In this document: positions 8,443 to 16,939 of the stretch, piece after piece
How positions within the stretch are numbered: position 1 is the first letter of the stretch
Layout: each line of letters starts with the position of its first letter
Assembly: GCA_965218865.1 (NCBI GenBank)
Contig: CBDCME010000032.1
Span: 1 to 64,000, forward strand
Direction of reading: 5' to 3'
Length of the DNA: 64,000 nt
Source of the DNA: CBDCME01 sp965218865
GTDB taxonomy: Bacteria; Pseudomonadota; Alphaproteobacteria; JAAXGF01
Program-made: the position numbers and the translations under genes
Notes under the pieces: model-generated
What the model saw: only the letters and a program-made list of their open reading frames with translations
The model's database searches: none
Told to the model about the DNA's origin: nothing

Positions 8443-10296
8443 TCAGGCCCGGGCGCGCTGTTTTTCATCGTCGGCGAATTGCATCAGGTATAGCCGAGCA
8501 TACGCGCCTTTGCGAGCCAACAGCTCGCCGTGGGCACCCGACTCGACGACGCGGCCGTCGGCTATGACGTAAATCAGGTGGGTGTCGAGGATCGTCGACA
8601 ATCGGTGAGCGATAATCAACGTCGTGCGTCCCTCCATCAATTTACTCAGGGCACTTCGGACCAGCCGTTCGGATTCGGAATCGAGTGACGAAGTCGCTTC
8701 GTCCAGCAGCAGGATGGGGGCGTTCTTGAGCATCGCGCGGGCGATCGAAACGCGCTGGCGCTGCCCCCCCGAGAGCTTGACGCCCTGCTCGCCGACGACG
8801 GTTTCGTATCCCTCCGGCAGGGCCGAAATGAAATCGTGCGCCGCCGCCGACCGCGCCGCGGCCTGAATATCGTCCTCGCCGGCATCCGGGCGCCCACAGG
8901 CGATGTTCGCTCGGACCGTATCGTTGAAGAGACTCACCTCCTGGCTGACGAGGGCGATGGCACTCCGCAAGCTATTCAAGGTTACGTCGCGAATGTCCAT
9001 GCCGTCGATCTCGACGGTTCCCGACTGGACGTCGTAGAATCGCGGCAACAGGTTGAGAATGGTTGATTTTCCGGCCCCCGAAGGGCCGACCAGCGCGACC
9101 GTCTTTCCCGCCGGCAGGGTCAGCGTCAAACCGTCGAGCGCCGGGACACCGGGGTGATAGCCGAAATTCACGTCGTTGAACCGCACCTGGCCCCCAGCGA
9201 TCTCGAGCGGCCGGGCGTCGTCCCGCTCAGAAATCGCCGATTCGGTGTCGAGACGGGCGTAGATCCGCTGCGCCGCCGCTAGGCCTTCCTGCAGGTTGGT
9301 GTTCAGATTGGCGAGGTTCTTCATCGGTTGATAGGCCAGCAAGAGCGCCGTGATGAACGAAAAAAAGGCGCCGGTCGTGGTCTCGCCGGAAATGACCGTC
9401 CAGCCCCCGTACACGATCACGATGGCGATGGTGATACCTCCCAATGTTTCCATGATCGGCTTGGTCGCGGCCCGAACCCGCGTCGCCCGGGTGATCAACT
9501 GAAAGAGGTCCTCGATCACTTCACTTGCCCGCGCGATTTCGGCATTTTCCATGGCGTAGGCCTTGATTTGGCGCGCCCCTTGAAAGGCCTCCTGCAACAG
9601 GGAAAGGAAAATTCCGCGGCGCGCCTGGGTGCTTGCCGACACCTTGCGCATGCGCTTGCCGATCTTGACTACCGGAATGAACGCGGCCGGAAAAACGAAA
9701 AACGCGATCAGGGCCAAAATCCAGTCCTGGTAGAACATCACCGCCACCAGGAAGACCACCGTCAGGGCCTCCTTGACGATCCCGGTCAAGGCCCGCGCCA
9801 CCGCGTTGCGCAACAGGTTCACGTCGTTGGTCAGGCCGGATATCAGGCGCCCCGTGCCGGTCTCGTGAAGAAAGGCGAGGTCGGCGTTGATGTGGTGCCG
9901 GAAAAGGCTCAACTGCAGGCCGGCGATGATCCTCTGGCCGACGGTCGTCATCAGCACCGACTGACCATAATCCGCCAGACCCTTGACCACGAAAACAGTC
10001 AACACCGCGACCGGCATGACGAAAAGCATTTGCCGATCGCGCTCCAAAAACACCTGGTTGAGAACATGCTCCATCAACCAGGCGTAGGCCGCCGTGCTCG
10101 CGGCAACCCCGACCATGCACAATACGGCCATGCCGATGCGACCGAAATGGGGCCGCACCTGGTCACGGACAAGACGCTCGAGCAAGCTTCGGGTCGGAAG
10201 ATGCGCCGGGACCGGAATTTCCGATTTCAACAGCGGACCGCCGTTCAAATTCGCGTGTTCAGCCGAATCATAGCACGCGGCCCCACGCCAGGCCAA
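8443..10296 (-). CDS. msbA: Lipid A/LPS exporter, ABC transporter MsbA
   Basis: Homodimeric half-transporter that flips core-lipid A across the inner membrane. An N-terminal six-helix ABC membrane domain (residues about 40-350) is followed by an ATPase domain with Walker A GPSGAGKST, the Q-loop, signature LSGGQRQR, Walker B APILLLDEATSS and the switch region IAHRLSTI. The open frame of 617 residues begins with a TTG. In-frame TTG codons at 10248 and shortly downstream would give about 600 residues, nearer the family length, but no clear ribosome binding site chooses between them. It is the first gene of the lipid A operon and is divergent from the SCO gene, with the promoter region expected in 10297-10479. 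Confidence 0.92.
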   Translation of the reverse strand: MAWRGAACYDSAEHANLNGGPLLKSEIPVPAHLPTRSLLERLVRDQVRPHFGRIGMAVLCMVGVAASTAAYAWLMEHVLNQVFLERDRQMLFVMPVAVLTVFVVKGLADYGQSVLMTTVGQRIIAGLQLSLFRHHINADLAFLHETGTGRLISGLTNDVNLLRNAVARALTGIVKEALTVVFLVAVMFYQDWILALIAFFVFPAAFIPVVKIGKRMRKVSASTQARRGIFLSLLQEAFQGARQIKAYAMENAEIARASEVIEDLFQLITRATRVRAATKPIMETLGGITIAIVIVYGGWTVISGETTTGAFFSFITALLLAYQPMKNLANLNTNLQEGLAAAQRIYARLDTESAISERDDARPLEIAGGQVRFNDVNFGYHPGVPALDGLTLTLPAGKTVALVGPSGAGKSTILNLLPRFYDVQSGTVEIDGMDIRDVTLNSLRSAIALVSQEVSLFNDTVRANIACGRPDAGEDDIQAAARSAAAHDFISALPEGYETVVGEQGVKLSGGQRQRVSIARAMLKNAPILLLDEATSSLDSESERLVRSALSKLMEGRTTLIIAHRLSTILDTHLIYVIADGRVVESGAHGELLARKGAYARLYLMQFADDEKQRARA

Positions 10297-10479
10297 CCTC
10301 GGCTCGGACGCGGGAGATCCTGGGGATTCAGACGTTCGCTAGCGGCCACCGACGGCAAATCGGGGATTTTCCCGGAGTGCTCGCCCGGCGACACCTCGCC
10401 TGGTTTTGATAAAATCTCTTGACCAAGAGCATAAGCAATGGTGGGCTCGTGGCGAATATCCACTTTTGGAGATGAATGA

Positions 10480-11067
10480 ATGCACGTTCGCCTCTCTCTT
10501 GCCACCGTCGCGGCATTATTGGCCCTCGGATTGTTCGCCCCCCACCCGGTCGGCATCGGACCGACGCGGGCGGAACAAGTGAATATGGGGGAAAAATTCT
10601 CCTTGATCGACCATTCCGGACAACGCGTCACCGAAGCGGATTTTCGCGGCAAATGGATGCTCGTGTTCTTCGGTTTTACGTACTGCCCGGACGTTTGCCC
10701 GGCAACCCTGATGACGGTGAGCCATGTCATGGAAGACCTCGGCCCCGAAGCCGAAAACATTCAGCCCTTGTTCATCTCCGTGGATCCCGAGCGAGACACG
10801 CCCGAGGTCATGGCCCAGTACGTCTCGGCCTTTCATCCCAAGATCATCGGCCTCACGGGCACACCGGAGGAAATCAGATCGGCGGCCAATTCCTTTGGCG
10901 CCGACTTCCAGAAGCAGGAAGTCGAGGGCTTTTCGGATGGATACATCATGGAACACATGTCGTGGTGGTACCTGATGCGTCCCGATGGGAGCTTCCAAGG
11001 GGTCCTTTTGGACAACGGCGAGCCAGAAGCGATGATCGTCCAGCTTCGCCACGCCCTCGAAAGCTGA
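10480..11067 (+). CDS. SCO1/SenC/PrrC family copper chaperone or thiol-disulfide protein
   Basis: 195 residues with an N-terminal signal-like segment (residues 1-30) and a thioredoxin fold. The copper-binding CPDVCP motif sits in FGFTYCPDVCPATLMT, and the distal metal-binding His is visible in YIMEHMSWWYLMRPDG. SCO proteins deliver copper to the CuA centre of cytochrome oxidase or keep its cysteines reduced, on the periplasmic side. The ATG at 10480 follows a GGAG-like site. No oxidase genes are adjacent; the small exported protein downstream (39 bases) may be co-transcribed. Confidence 0.92.
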   Translation: MHVRLSLATVAALLALGLFAPHPVGIGPTRAEQVNMGEKFSLIDHSGQRVTEADFRGKWMLVFFGFTYCPDVCPATLMTVSHVMEDLGPEAENIQPLFISVDPERDTPEVMAQYVSAFHPKIIGLTGTPEEIRSAANSFGADFQKQEVEGFSDGYIMEHMSWWYLMRPDGSFQGVLLDNGEPEAMIVQLRHALES

Positions 11068-11105
11068 GGCCACGAGCGTCGCCTGCGAGTGACGAAGGAA
11101 CTTGA

Positions 11106-11612
11106 ATGAAAACGATCCTAATTCAATGCCTTGCCGTCTTCGTCGCGGCCACGTTCGTGCCGGCGTCGGCGGATCCCCCGTCGAATGCCGAAATCGTTTC
11201 GGACGACGGTCGCCTGCAGATTTTCAGTCTGGCCGACGGCGCAAATCTCAAGCGCTTCGCCAGCGGCGATTTCATTTTCCGTCTCGCGCGCGATAAGATG
11301 ACGGGCGTCGTCTATTGGGCCCGGCGCGGAAACCCCAAGAACATCGTCGCCACGGTTTCGGACCCCGATTCGATCGCCAGCCCGGAAGCGATCCACGAGG
11401 CGCTGATGACCGTCGCCGAACTGCCGAAGATATGCGGCCGCGACATCCATAAATCCAAGGTCGTCTTCATCCCGGAGGACTTCGAGGTCACTCCCAACAG
11501 CGACCAGTGGGAATTGGGACCCGTGTTCATGGAGGGCGAGGTCGAGTCAGGCCGCACGGGCGCGACCCCGGTCAAACTGCTGTCGATCAGGGATTACCGA
11601 AATAAATCGTGA
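11106..11612 (+). CDS. Exported protein of unknown function
   Basis: 168 residues. Residues 1-22 form a signal peptide (hydrophobic ILIQCLAVFVAATFVPASA with an A-x-A-like cleavage site). The mature part is soluble and mixed alpha/beta, with two cysteines (one in KICGRDIHKSK) and no transmembrane helix. I do not recognise a family. The start ATG follows GAAGGAACTTGA. It lies 39 bases behind the SCO gene in the same direction, so it may act in the periplasm with it, but that is only context. Confidence 0.7.
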   Translation: MKTILIQCLAVFVAATFVPASADPPSNAEIVSDDGRLQIFSLADGANLKRFASGDFIFRLARDKMTGVVYWARRGNPKNIVATVSDPDSIASPEAIHEALMTVAELPKICGRDIHKSKVVFIPEDFEVTPNSDQWELGPVFMEGEVESGRTGATPVKLLSIRDYRNKS

Positions 11613-11710
11613 CAGCGACCTGTTCAAAATGAATTCGGTAAGAATTTAGCGGCTTTGGAGGCTTTTAGTTGCGTAACAGTCTGTTCGAAAACTCGCGGCA
11701 CCGGCCCCCG

Positions 11711-11762
11711 CCCCCTCCCGGCCACCCATATCAGCAACCTCTTGTGGGTGGCCGGGAGGGGG
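11711..11762. repeat. Perfect 18-base inverted repeat (long GC-rich hairpin)
   Basis: The arms at 11711-11728 (CCCCCTCCCGGCCACCCA) and 11745-11762 are perfectly complementary around a 16-base loop. The stem is very stable but is followed by A-rich rather than T-rich sequence on the plus strand. It could be an RNA processing or termination structure after the exported-protein gene, or the palindromic end of a small mobile element. Confidence 0.8.
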
Positions 11763-11777
11763 AAAGGGACAAACGCA

Positions 11778-11801
11778 AAAAATGCGCGGACGCGCATTTT
11801 T
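11778..11801. terminator. Bidirectional intrinsic terminator-like hairpin
   Basis: An 11-base perfect stem (AAAAATGCGCG paired with CGCGCATTTTT) with a 2-base loop, ending in T5 on the plus strand and A5 at the other side. It is suited to terminate transcripts from the SCO/exported-protein unit and from the opposite direction. Confidence 0.6.
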
Positions 11802-11860
11802 GAACGGACACTCGGATGTTTGGTTCCCAAATCTCGAGAGCCGCCGATTCGTCAACTCGC

Positions 11861-13022
11861 TAGTGTTCCGACTCATTTAAACGGTACCCTTCTTCACCTG
11901 ATTGAGGGTGTTCCGAGCTCGATCCACTTTTTTGAGGATGTCTCGGGCGGTGGCGGTCCAGGCGAAGGGTTTGGAGTTCTCGTTGTGCTTGGCGAGATAG
12001 TCGTCGATGGCCGCCTCCAGTTCGGGGACGCTCTTGAAGACGCCCCGGCGGATGGCGTTTTGGGTGATTTCGGCGAAGAAGCGTTCGACCTGGTTCAGCC
12101 AGGAGGCCGACGTCGGCGTGAAGTGGAAATGGAAGCGGGGGTGCTTTTCCAGCCACGCCTTGACCTTGGCATGCTTGTGGGTGGCGTAGTTGTCGACGAT
12201 CAAGTGGATGTCGAGCCGCTTCGGCGTCTTGCGGTCGAGCCGGCGCAGGAAACGGAGGAACTCCTGGTGCCGGTGCCGCTTCATGCATTGGCCGATGACC
12301 GTGCCGTCGAGCACGTTGAGCGCCGCGAACAGCGTCGTCGTGCCGTTGCGCTTGTAATCGTGGGTCATGGTGCCGGCGCGGCCCTTCTTTATCGGCAGGC
12401 CGGGCTGGGTGCGGTCGAGAGCCTGAACCTGGCTCTTCTCGTCGACCGAAAGAACCAGCGCCTTGTCCGGCGGGTTCAGGTAAAGCCCGATAACGTCCTC
12501 CACCTTCTCGGCGAACCTCGGGTCGTTCGAGACCTTGAAGATGGAAATCAGATGCGGCTTCAATCCATACTCGGCCCAGATCCTCTGCACACTGGCTGAT
12601 TCCGACGGCCTTGGCCATCGTGCGAACACTCCACTGGGTCGCGTTCGGCGGTGCCTCCCGCATCGTCTTCGTCAACACCAGCGATTTCACCGCGGCGCCC
12701 AAGGGGGGCTTGCCGGACCCCCGGTCCCGATCCCGCAACAGTCCGTCGACCCCTTCCTCGAGGAAGCGTTCCTGCCAGCGCCACACCGTCGGCTTGCTCT
12801 TGCCTACTTGACGCATGATCGCCATCGTCCCGAGACGATCCCCGGACAGAAGCACGATCCGCGCACGCCAGACATGCTTCTGGGGGGTATTCCGGCCCGA
12901 AACCAGCCGCTCCAGTCGGCTCCGGTCGCCAGGAGATACCCAAATACAAGCGGTTGTTCCCATGCAGGCATAATCGCATAGTTCCAGTCCCTTGGGGATC
13001 TTTTAAATGTGACGAAACACTA
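11861..13022 (-). mobile_element. IS630-family insertion sequence (type a)
   Basis: The ends form an imperfect inverted repeat of about 22 bases: TAGTGTTCCGACTCATTTAA at the left and, on the reverse strand, TAGTGTTTCGTCACATTTAA at the right, each opening with the TA dinucleotide typical of IS630/Tc1 insertion. It is unrelated in sequence to the other IS630-like family in this window. It cuts the 3' end of the CHASE2 gene at 13021. Confidence 0.85.
11877..12963 (-). pseudogene. IS630-family transposase, frameshifted
   Basis: The N-terminal part (12963 to about 12595) carries a helix-turn-helix region with WRARIVLLSGDRLGT and KPTVWRWQERFLEEGVDGLL. The DDE part (about 12600 to 11877) is in another frame, with VDEKSQVQALDRTQPGLP, LIVDNYATHKHAKV and TSASWLNQVERFFAEI containing the catalytic acids. 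The two parts meet near 12595 without an obvious slippery sequence, so I read this as an inactivating indel rather than programmed frameshifting. Confidence 0.85.
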
Positions 13023-14091
13023 GGATCCCGGCGAAAGCAATCCCGGCGACCGGCAGATGCCACCCGCGGGTCAGCAACCAGGTCGACAAAACCACGATCA
13101 TGACGACCCAGGCGAATCCAAAACTCAACCGGAACGCCCAATGGCCACCTCCCCACCATAGGATGGCGGCCGCGAGCGTAAGGGCGAGAACGACGACGGT
13201 CGGAAACGGGCGAATGAGCCCGGGCCCCATGATTGTGCGCAGCGCCTGGGCGTGGATCAGAACTCCCGGAGCGAAATTGGCGTTATCTTCCCAGTTGGCG
13301 AGGTTGACGGGCTGGTAATGGCGGTCCTCGAACGGCATCACGGTCCCCAGCAAGACGGCCCGTTTCTCGAACACGGCGCGGAAGGCTTCGACGTTTCCCG
13401 CTGTCTCCCACTCCAGTACCCGGTGCATGGGAACGTAATCGAACCTTTCTCCGAGCGCGAAGTTGATGATGCCCTCGCTCGGCTCGACCCCCATGTGACG
13501 CACCATCATCCCCACCAGGGTCGGTACTTTCTCGCCTCTGTCCCCGAGGCGCTCGGAGAAGGACCGGGCCACCCGGTCGGAATCGAGTCGCCACAGGACG
13601 AATCCGGCGCCGCCCTCGCCGGCGACCGAAAGGAAGGGCGGATAGATGCGCCGTTCTCGCCCGTCCGCCTCGACCGTGACGCCGAGAACCAAGGGGGCGA
13701 CCGAGCGTAGAGTCAGAATTCCCCGCAGCAGTTCGGAGTCATAACCGGGGATGAGAAAATCGAAGGATCGGTCGGGAAAATTTATATCGACCCCGACCAC
13801 CGCCGGCTCGGCCAGGGCCAGAGCTCGAAAAGCGCGGCCGAAATGCGGATGCCACAAGGTGTAGGGTTCGCGAAGAACCTTCGTCGTCTCCTCGTCTATA
13901 CCGATCACGACGACGTCGCGTTCCACCGGCTCGGGGGCCAGCCGCCGCAACACCTGGAACTGAAAGTCGAGCAGGCCAAGGTCGATGCGCGCCACCACGG
14001 GCACGGCATGAAGCAGCAGACACAAGCCGGCGACGACGACGAATCCGGATGCGAGCGGATATTGCCGGAGCCTGGCGATCAACCCACTCAT
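13003..14091 (-). CDS. CHASE2-domain membrane sensor, C-terminus truncated by IS630
   Basis: 362 residues. One N-terminal transmembrane helix (residues about 14-30) is followed by a periplasmic CHASE2 domain (about 35-290, including VVVIGIDEETTKVL and VVGVDINFPDRS) and two to three C-terminal helices (about 295-355). CHASE2 proteins normally continue into a cyclase, kinase or other cytoplasmic output domain. Here the coding sequence runs into the IS630 end and its last residues (about VFRHI) and stop are supplied by the element. With the IS removed the frame meets a TGA within two codons, so the flanking DNA may also be rearranged. Probably a non-signalling stump. Confidence 0.75.
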   Translation of the reverse strand: MSGLIARLRQYPLASGFVVVAGLCLLLHAVPVVARIDLGLLDFQFQVLRRLAPEPVERDVVVIGIDEETTKVLREPYTLWHPHFGRAFRALALAEPAVVGVDINFPDRSFDFLIPGYDSELLRGILTLRSVAPLVLGVTVEADGRERRIYPPFLSVAGEGGAGFVLWRLDSDRVARSFSERLGDRGEKVPTLVGMMVRHMGVEPSEGIINFALGERFDYVPMHRVLEWETAGNVEAFRAVFEKRAVLLGTVMPFEDRHYQPVNLANWEDNANFAPGVLIHAQALRTIMGPGLIRPFPTVVVLALTLAAAILWWGGGHWAFRLSFGFAWVVMIVVLSTWLLTRGWHLPVAGIAFAGILVFRHI

Positions 14092-14190
14092 GAGCCGCGC
14101 GGACCACGAAATCGGGAGAGGCCGCCGTTTGGCCTCGGGCCGGTCGCCAGGTCCGCCGGTCCGGCCCCGTCGAGGCCGCGAAACGCCGCC

Positions 14191-14859
14191 TCAATCGCCC
14201 GGCCGCACACCCTTTGTCGCCTTCCTCAGCTGGTTGGTGAGACGCTCGCGCCACTCCGCCGAAAGACCCGGCGACGCGAGAATCCGCGCCAGTCCGGTGG
14301 CATCGCGATTGTCGAATTGTGAAATTCGTATGAATTCCGCGATCGTCACGGCCGCCGGGTCGGTGTTCACCACCTCGATCGGATCCCCGCTTTGCAACTC
14401 TCCTTCCCGGAGGATGCGAAAGTGGAAACCGGTGCGTCCGCTGCGCAGGAATCGCTTGGAAAAATCCGGGCCACACGCCATCCGGTGGGCGAGCTTGATA
14501 CACGGTATCCGGGGCTGCGTCGCCTGCAAGACCACGTCGCCGGCACGAAAGCTGTCGCCTACCCGCACGCGGCTCTCGTCCAGCCCCCGAATCGTGAGGT
14601 TTTCCCCGAACTGCCCGGGCCGAAAATCGTCCCGGTTCAGGGCCTCGGCCCAGTAGTCGTAATGCTCGAACGGATACGCGTAGACCGCCTGATCGACGCC
14701 CCCATGGGCCTCGCGATCGGCCTGGGCATCGCCCTCCAAATCCAACGCCCGGACCATCACCCGACGGTCCACGGCCTGCTTGTAGATCGCGGTGGAAACA
14801 ACCTTCCCCGCGATCGTGACGGAACGGGGCCGGCCGACGTTGACGGAGACGATTTCCAT
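14191..14859 (-). CDS. MOSC-domain protein (YiiM-like)
   Basis: About 222 residues from the ATG at 14859, which is preceded by a good GGAGG site; the slightly longer frame to 14871 uses a TTG inside that site. The MOSC beta-barrel includes GGVDQAVYAYPFEHYDYW, the conserved FGENLTIRGL and the cysteine loop QPRIPCIKLAHRM. A C-terminal 3-alpha region follows. MOSC proteins bind molybdenum cofactor; YiiM-type members reduce N-hydroxylated compounds together with redox partners. The substrate here is unknown. Confidence 0.88.
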   Translation of the reverse strand: MEIVSVNVGRPRSVTIAGKVVSTAIYKQAVDRRVMVRALDLEGDAQADREAHGGVDQAVYAYPFEHYDYWAEALNRDDFRPGQFGENLTIRGLDESRVRVGDSFRAGDVVLQATQPRIPCIKLAHRMACGPDFSKRFLRSGRTGFHFRILREGELQSGDPIEVVNTDPAAVTIAEFIRISQFDNRDATGLARILASPGLSAEWRERLTNQLRKATKGVRPGD

Positions 14860-15113
14860 GCGGACCTCCAAAAGAATTCAACCGGAGCTCGGGCGATTTC
14901 GTCCCCCACTGTGCCCGAGTTGAGGTCCCGCGTCAGCCTCCCATATGCACCTTTTCCCGCCGCCAACCGCCCGAGCCCCCGAGCGAAGGCATCCGGTTCA
15001 ACCCAGCGACAGTCGCCCCGACCCCAAGATCGGCTCACGGCCGGCCACCCTTGACACCGGGTTGACAGGCAATTCACGGATTCCTAGTGTCCATACCCGA
15101 TGGTCGCGGCGCT

Positions 15114-15187
15114 TGGGGGATCGTCTAATGGTAGGACAGCGGACTCTGACTCCGTAAGTGAAGGTTCGAATCCTTCTCCCCCAGCCA
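15114..15187 (+). tRNA. tRNA-Gln(CTG)
   Basis: 74 bases including CCA. The acceptor stem TGGGGGA pairs with TCCCCCA. The D-loop holds TAATGGTAGGACA, the anticodon loop is CTCTGAC (anticodon CTG), and the T-arm has GGTTCGAATCC. The gene is encoded with its CCA. The sequence TCAATGACTTAGC follows eight bases after its end, as it also does after the tRNA-Arg remnant downstream. Confidence 0.95.
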
Positions 15188-15194
15188 AACAAAA

Positions 15195-15207
15195 TCAATG
15201 ACTTAGC
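15195..15207 (+). repeat. Att-like direct repeat, copy 1 (after tRNA-Gln)
   Basis: TCAATGACTTAGC occurs 8 bases after the tRNA-Gln 3' end and again at 15535-15547, 7 bases after the tRNA-Arg remnant. Two tRNA 3' ends followed by one common sequence is what two insertions by related tyrosine integrases would leave. Confidence 0.55.
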
Positions 15208-15476
15208 CACAAAATGGCGGCTTTTTTAATGTCCCAACCAGTACACAACCGCCCGATAAAAACGGACACATTTTCAATGAGTTACGTATAGTCCCAGAGA
15301 TTCCCTGCGACATGGCTGCAACATGTGCATGCCATTTTTTACGCGAATTTCCAATAGTTTAAAAGTGGATACAATTATTGCGCGAGCGAAAATCGTGCCG
15401 ATGTTCCGTGTCTGTATCACTAGGGATTGGTAATAAGGCCTCTGAACGCCGTCAGTCTTCTTCATCATATTCAGAT

Positions 15477-15528
15477 AGCTGCCCTCCGAAGGCAGAGGCC
15501 GTGAGTTCGAATCTCGCCGGGTGCGCCA
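15477..15528 (+). other. 3' remnant of tRNA-Arg(CCG), probable attachment site
   Basis: From the anticodon stem on, the sequence reads as a tRNA: CTGCC CTCCGAA GGCAG (anticodon CCG), variable region, T-arm GTGAG TTCGAAT CTCGC, and the 3' acceptor strand CGGGTGC followed by GCCA. No D-arm or 5' acceptor strand precedes it. Tyrosine integrases that target tRNA 3' halves leave such fragments at the distal element border, so this is probably an att repeat of the island whose integrase gene begins at 15915. The intact tRNA-Arg is not in this window. Confidence 0.75.
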
Positions 15529-15534
15529 ATTATT

Positions 15535-15547
15535 TCAATGACTTAGC
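15535..15547 (+). repeat. Att-like direct repeat, copy 2 (after tRNA-Arg remnant)
   Basis: Second copy of TCAATGACTTAGC, located 7 bases after the remnant tRNA-Arg CCA. See the copy at 15195-15207. Confidence 0.55.
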
Positions 15548-15914
15548 GTATTTCGAGAAGGCCGAAAAATGGCATTTATCCGCTGAATGTCCGCAGAATG
15601 AATCACGATTGAAGCTCGAAAACCCGAACATACACAGAACATTTGGGTCAGCGTACCTGACCCAGGGGCAATTTTGGACGTCGATCCTACCGGAGCGTGA
15701 ACGGCGTGAACATTGGCGGAACCGGCCCGACCCCACCATGAACGTCATGGACCAAGTTCATTCCAGCAACTTCTTTGATCTCGGCATTTTCGAAGCCTGA
15801 ACCCCGTCAGGGCGGCATCACGCAGCCGGTTCGTCGCCGAGGGTCATGGTCTCTTATGGACAAATGAAGCTTACCTTGCCGTGCGAATCGATGTAACACG
15901 GGTAAAGGTGCAAT
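15548..15914. other. Non-coding stretch between att remnant and integrase
   Basis: No convincing gene. Short open frames here have no recognisable protein features, and one of them would run through the tRNA-Arg remnant. It may contain integrase arm-binding sites and the integrase promoter, but I cannot point to them. Confidence 0.4.
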
Positions 15915-16850
15915 TTGGAGCAAAGCACGGCTACAAAGGATCTCGCGGAAGCTGAAGAATTCTTCGCGGAGTTCCTTGAAGCCCGAAAACAAGGATACCG
16001 GCCGCGTGATCCCACTCGGTACCCGATAGCGGATGCCCTAGCAGAGTACGCGAGCGAACACGCTCCGTACACCGCGGCTCCACAGCGCATTGGATTTGCG
16101 ATCGATGCGCTGAGCGGTTTTTGGTGTGCGAACACGATCGCGGACATCACGAGAGAAACCTGCCGTGCCTACCAAGAGTATTGTGGCGGTTCTGATGGTG
16201 CAGTTCGGCGGGAACTCACAGTGCTTCGGGCCGCGATCAATTATGCGGCGCGGCGGGGTCGTTTAACCCGAGCACCGTTCGTGTGGCTGCCCCCGAAACC
16301 CGCAGGGAAAAGTCGGTGGCTGACACGGCACGAGGCTGCGGCACTTTTGAATGTATCGCGCAAGGACCCCCGATGTCGGATGCATCTGCCGCTGTTCATT
16401 CTTATCGGCCTGTATACGGGAGCGCGCAAGGAAGCGATCTTGTCGTTACGCTGGCCGCAGGTCGATCTCGTGCGCGGAATTATAAATTTCAACGAGCCGG
16501 GAAGGCAGCAAACGAGTAAAGGCCGGGCAATCGTGCCGATACCGCGCCGGCTAAAATGGATTCTGCTCAAAGCGCATAAGCGCGGCAGTCCGATGGAGTA
16601 CGTCCTGCATCGCGATGGCCAGCGGGTTGGCGACATCAAACGGTCGTTCGTGACGGCCCGTAGGCGTGCTGGACTGAAAGATGTGACCCCGCGCACATTG
16701 CGTCATAGCGCGGGGACCTGGATGGCGCAGCGGGGTGTGCCGCTGTGGGAAATTGGTGGCTTTTTAAGCCACAATCATGAGCGGACAACGGAGCTGTATG
16801 GGCATCATCACCCGGATTATTTGCGGAAGGCGCGGGAGGCGTTGGATTAG
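15915..16850 (+). CDS. Tyrosine recombinase / phage-type integrase
   Basis: 311 residues. The N-terminal SAM-like core-binding region (about 30-130) is followed by a catalytic domain with the first Arg in GLYTGARKEAILSLRW, the region TPRTLRHSAGTWMAQRGVPLWEIGGFLSH and the C-terminal YGHHHPDYL carrying the nucleophilic Tyr. In the usual HxxR box (for example HTLRH in relatives) the first His appears as Arg (RTLRH), so activity deserves a check. Directly downstream of the tRNA-Arg remnant, it is the expected integrase of the adjoining island. Its AT content is higher than that of its neighbours, in line with horizontal origin. Confidence 0.9.
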   Translation: MEQSTATKDLAEAEEFFAEFLEARKQGYRPRDPTRYPIADALAEYASEHAPYTAAPQRIGFAIDALSGFWCANTIADITRETCRAYQEYCGGSDGAVRRELTVLRAAINYAARRGRLTRAPFVWLPPKPAGKSRWLTRHEAAALLNVSRKDPRCRMHLPLFILIGLYTGARKEAILSLRWPQVDLVRGIINFNEPGRQQTSKGRAIVPIPRRLKWILLKAHKRGSPMEYVLHRDGQRVGDIKRSFVTARRRAGLKDVTPRTLRHSAGTWMAQRGVPLWEIGGFLSHNHERTTELYGHHHPDYLRKAREALD

Positions 16851-16939
16851 GGTCGCCGCCGCTGCGTTGAGAATCTTGAATCGAAGTTGGGTATCCTGTC
16901 GATAACCGAAAAGCCAAGATTTCTGGGGCCAACGGGGTT

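Noticed and set aside
15477..15528. Functional tRNA-Arg gene
   Set aside because: No D-arm or 5' acceptor strand precedes the anticodon stem, so only the 3' part is present.
15378..15800. 140-codon frame across the tRNA-Arg remnant
   Set aside because: It would translate through a tRNA fragment and att site, and has no protein-like features.
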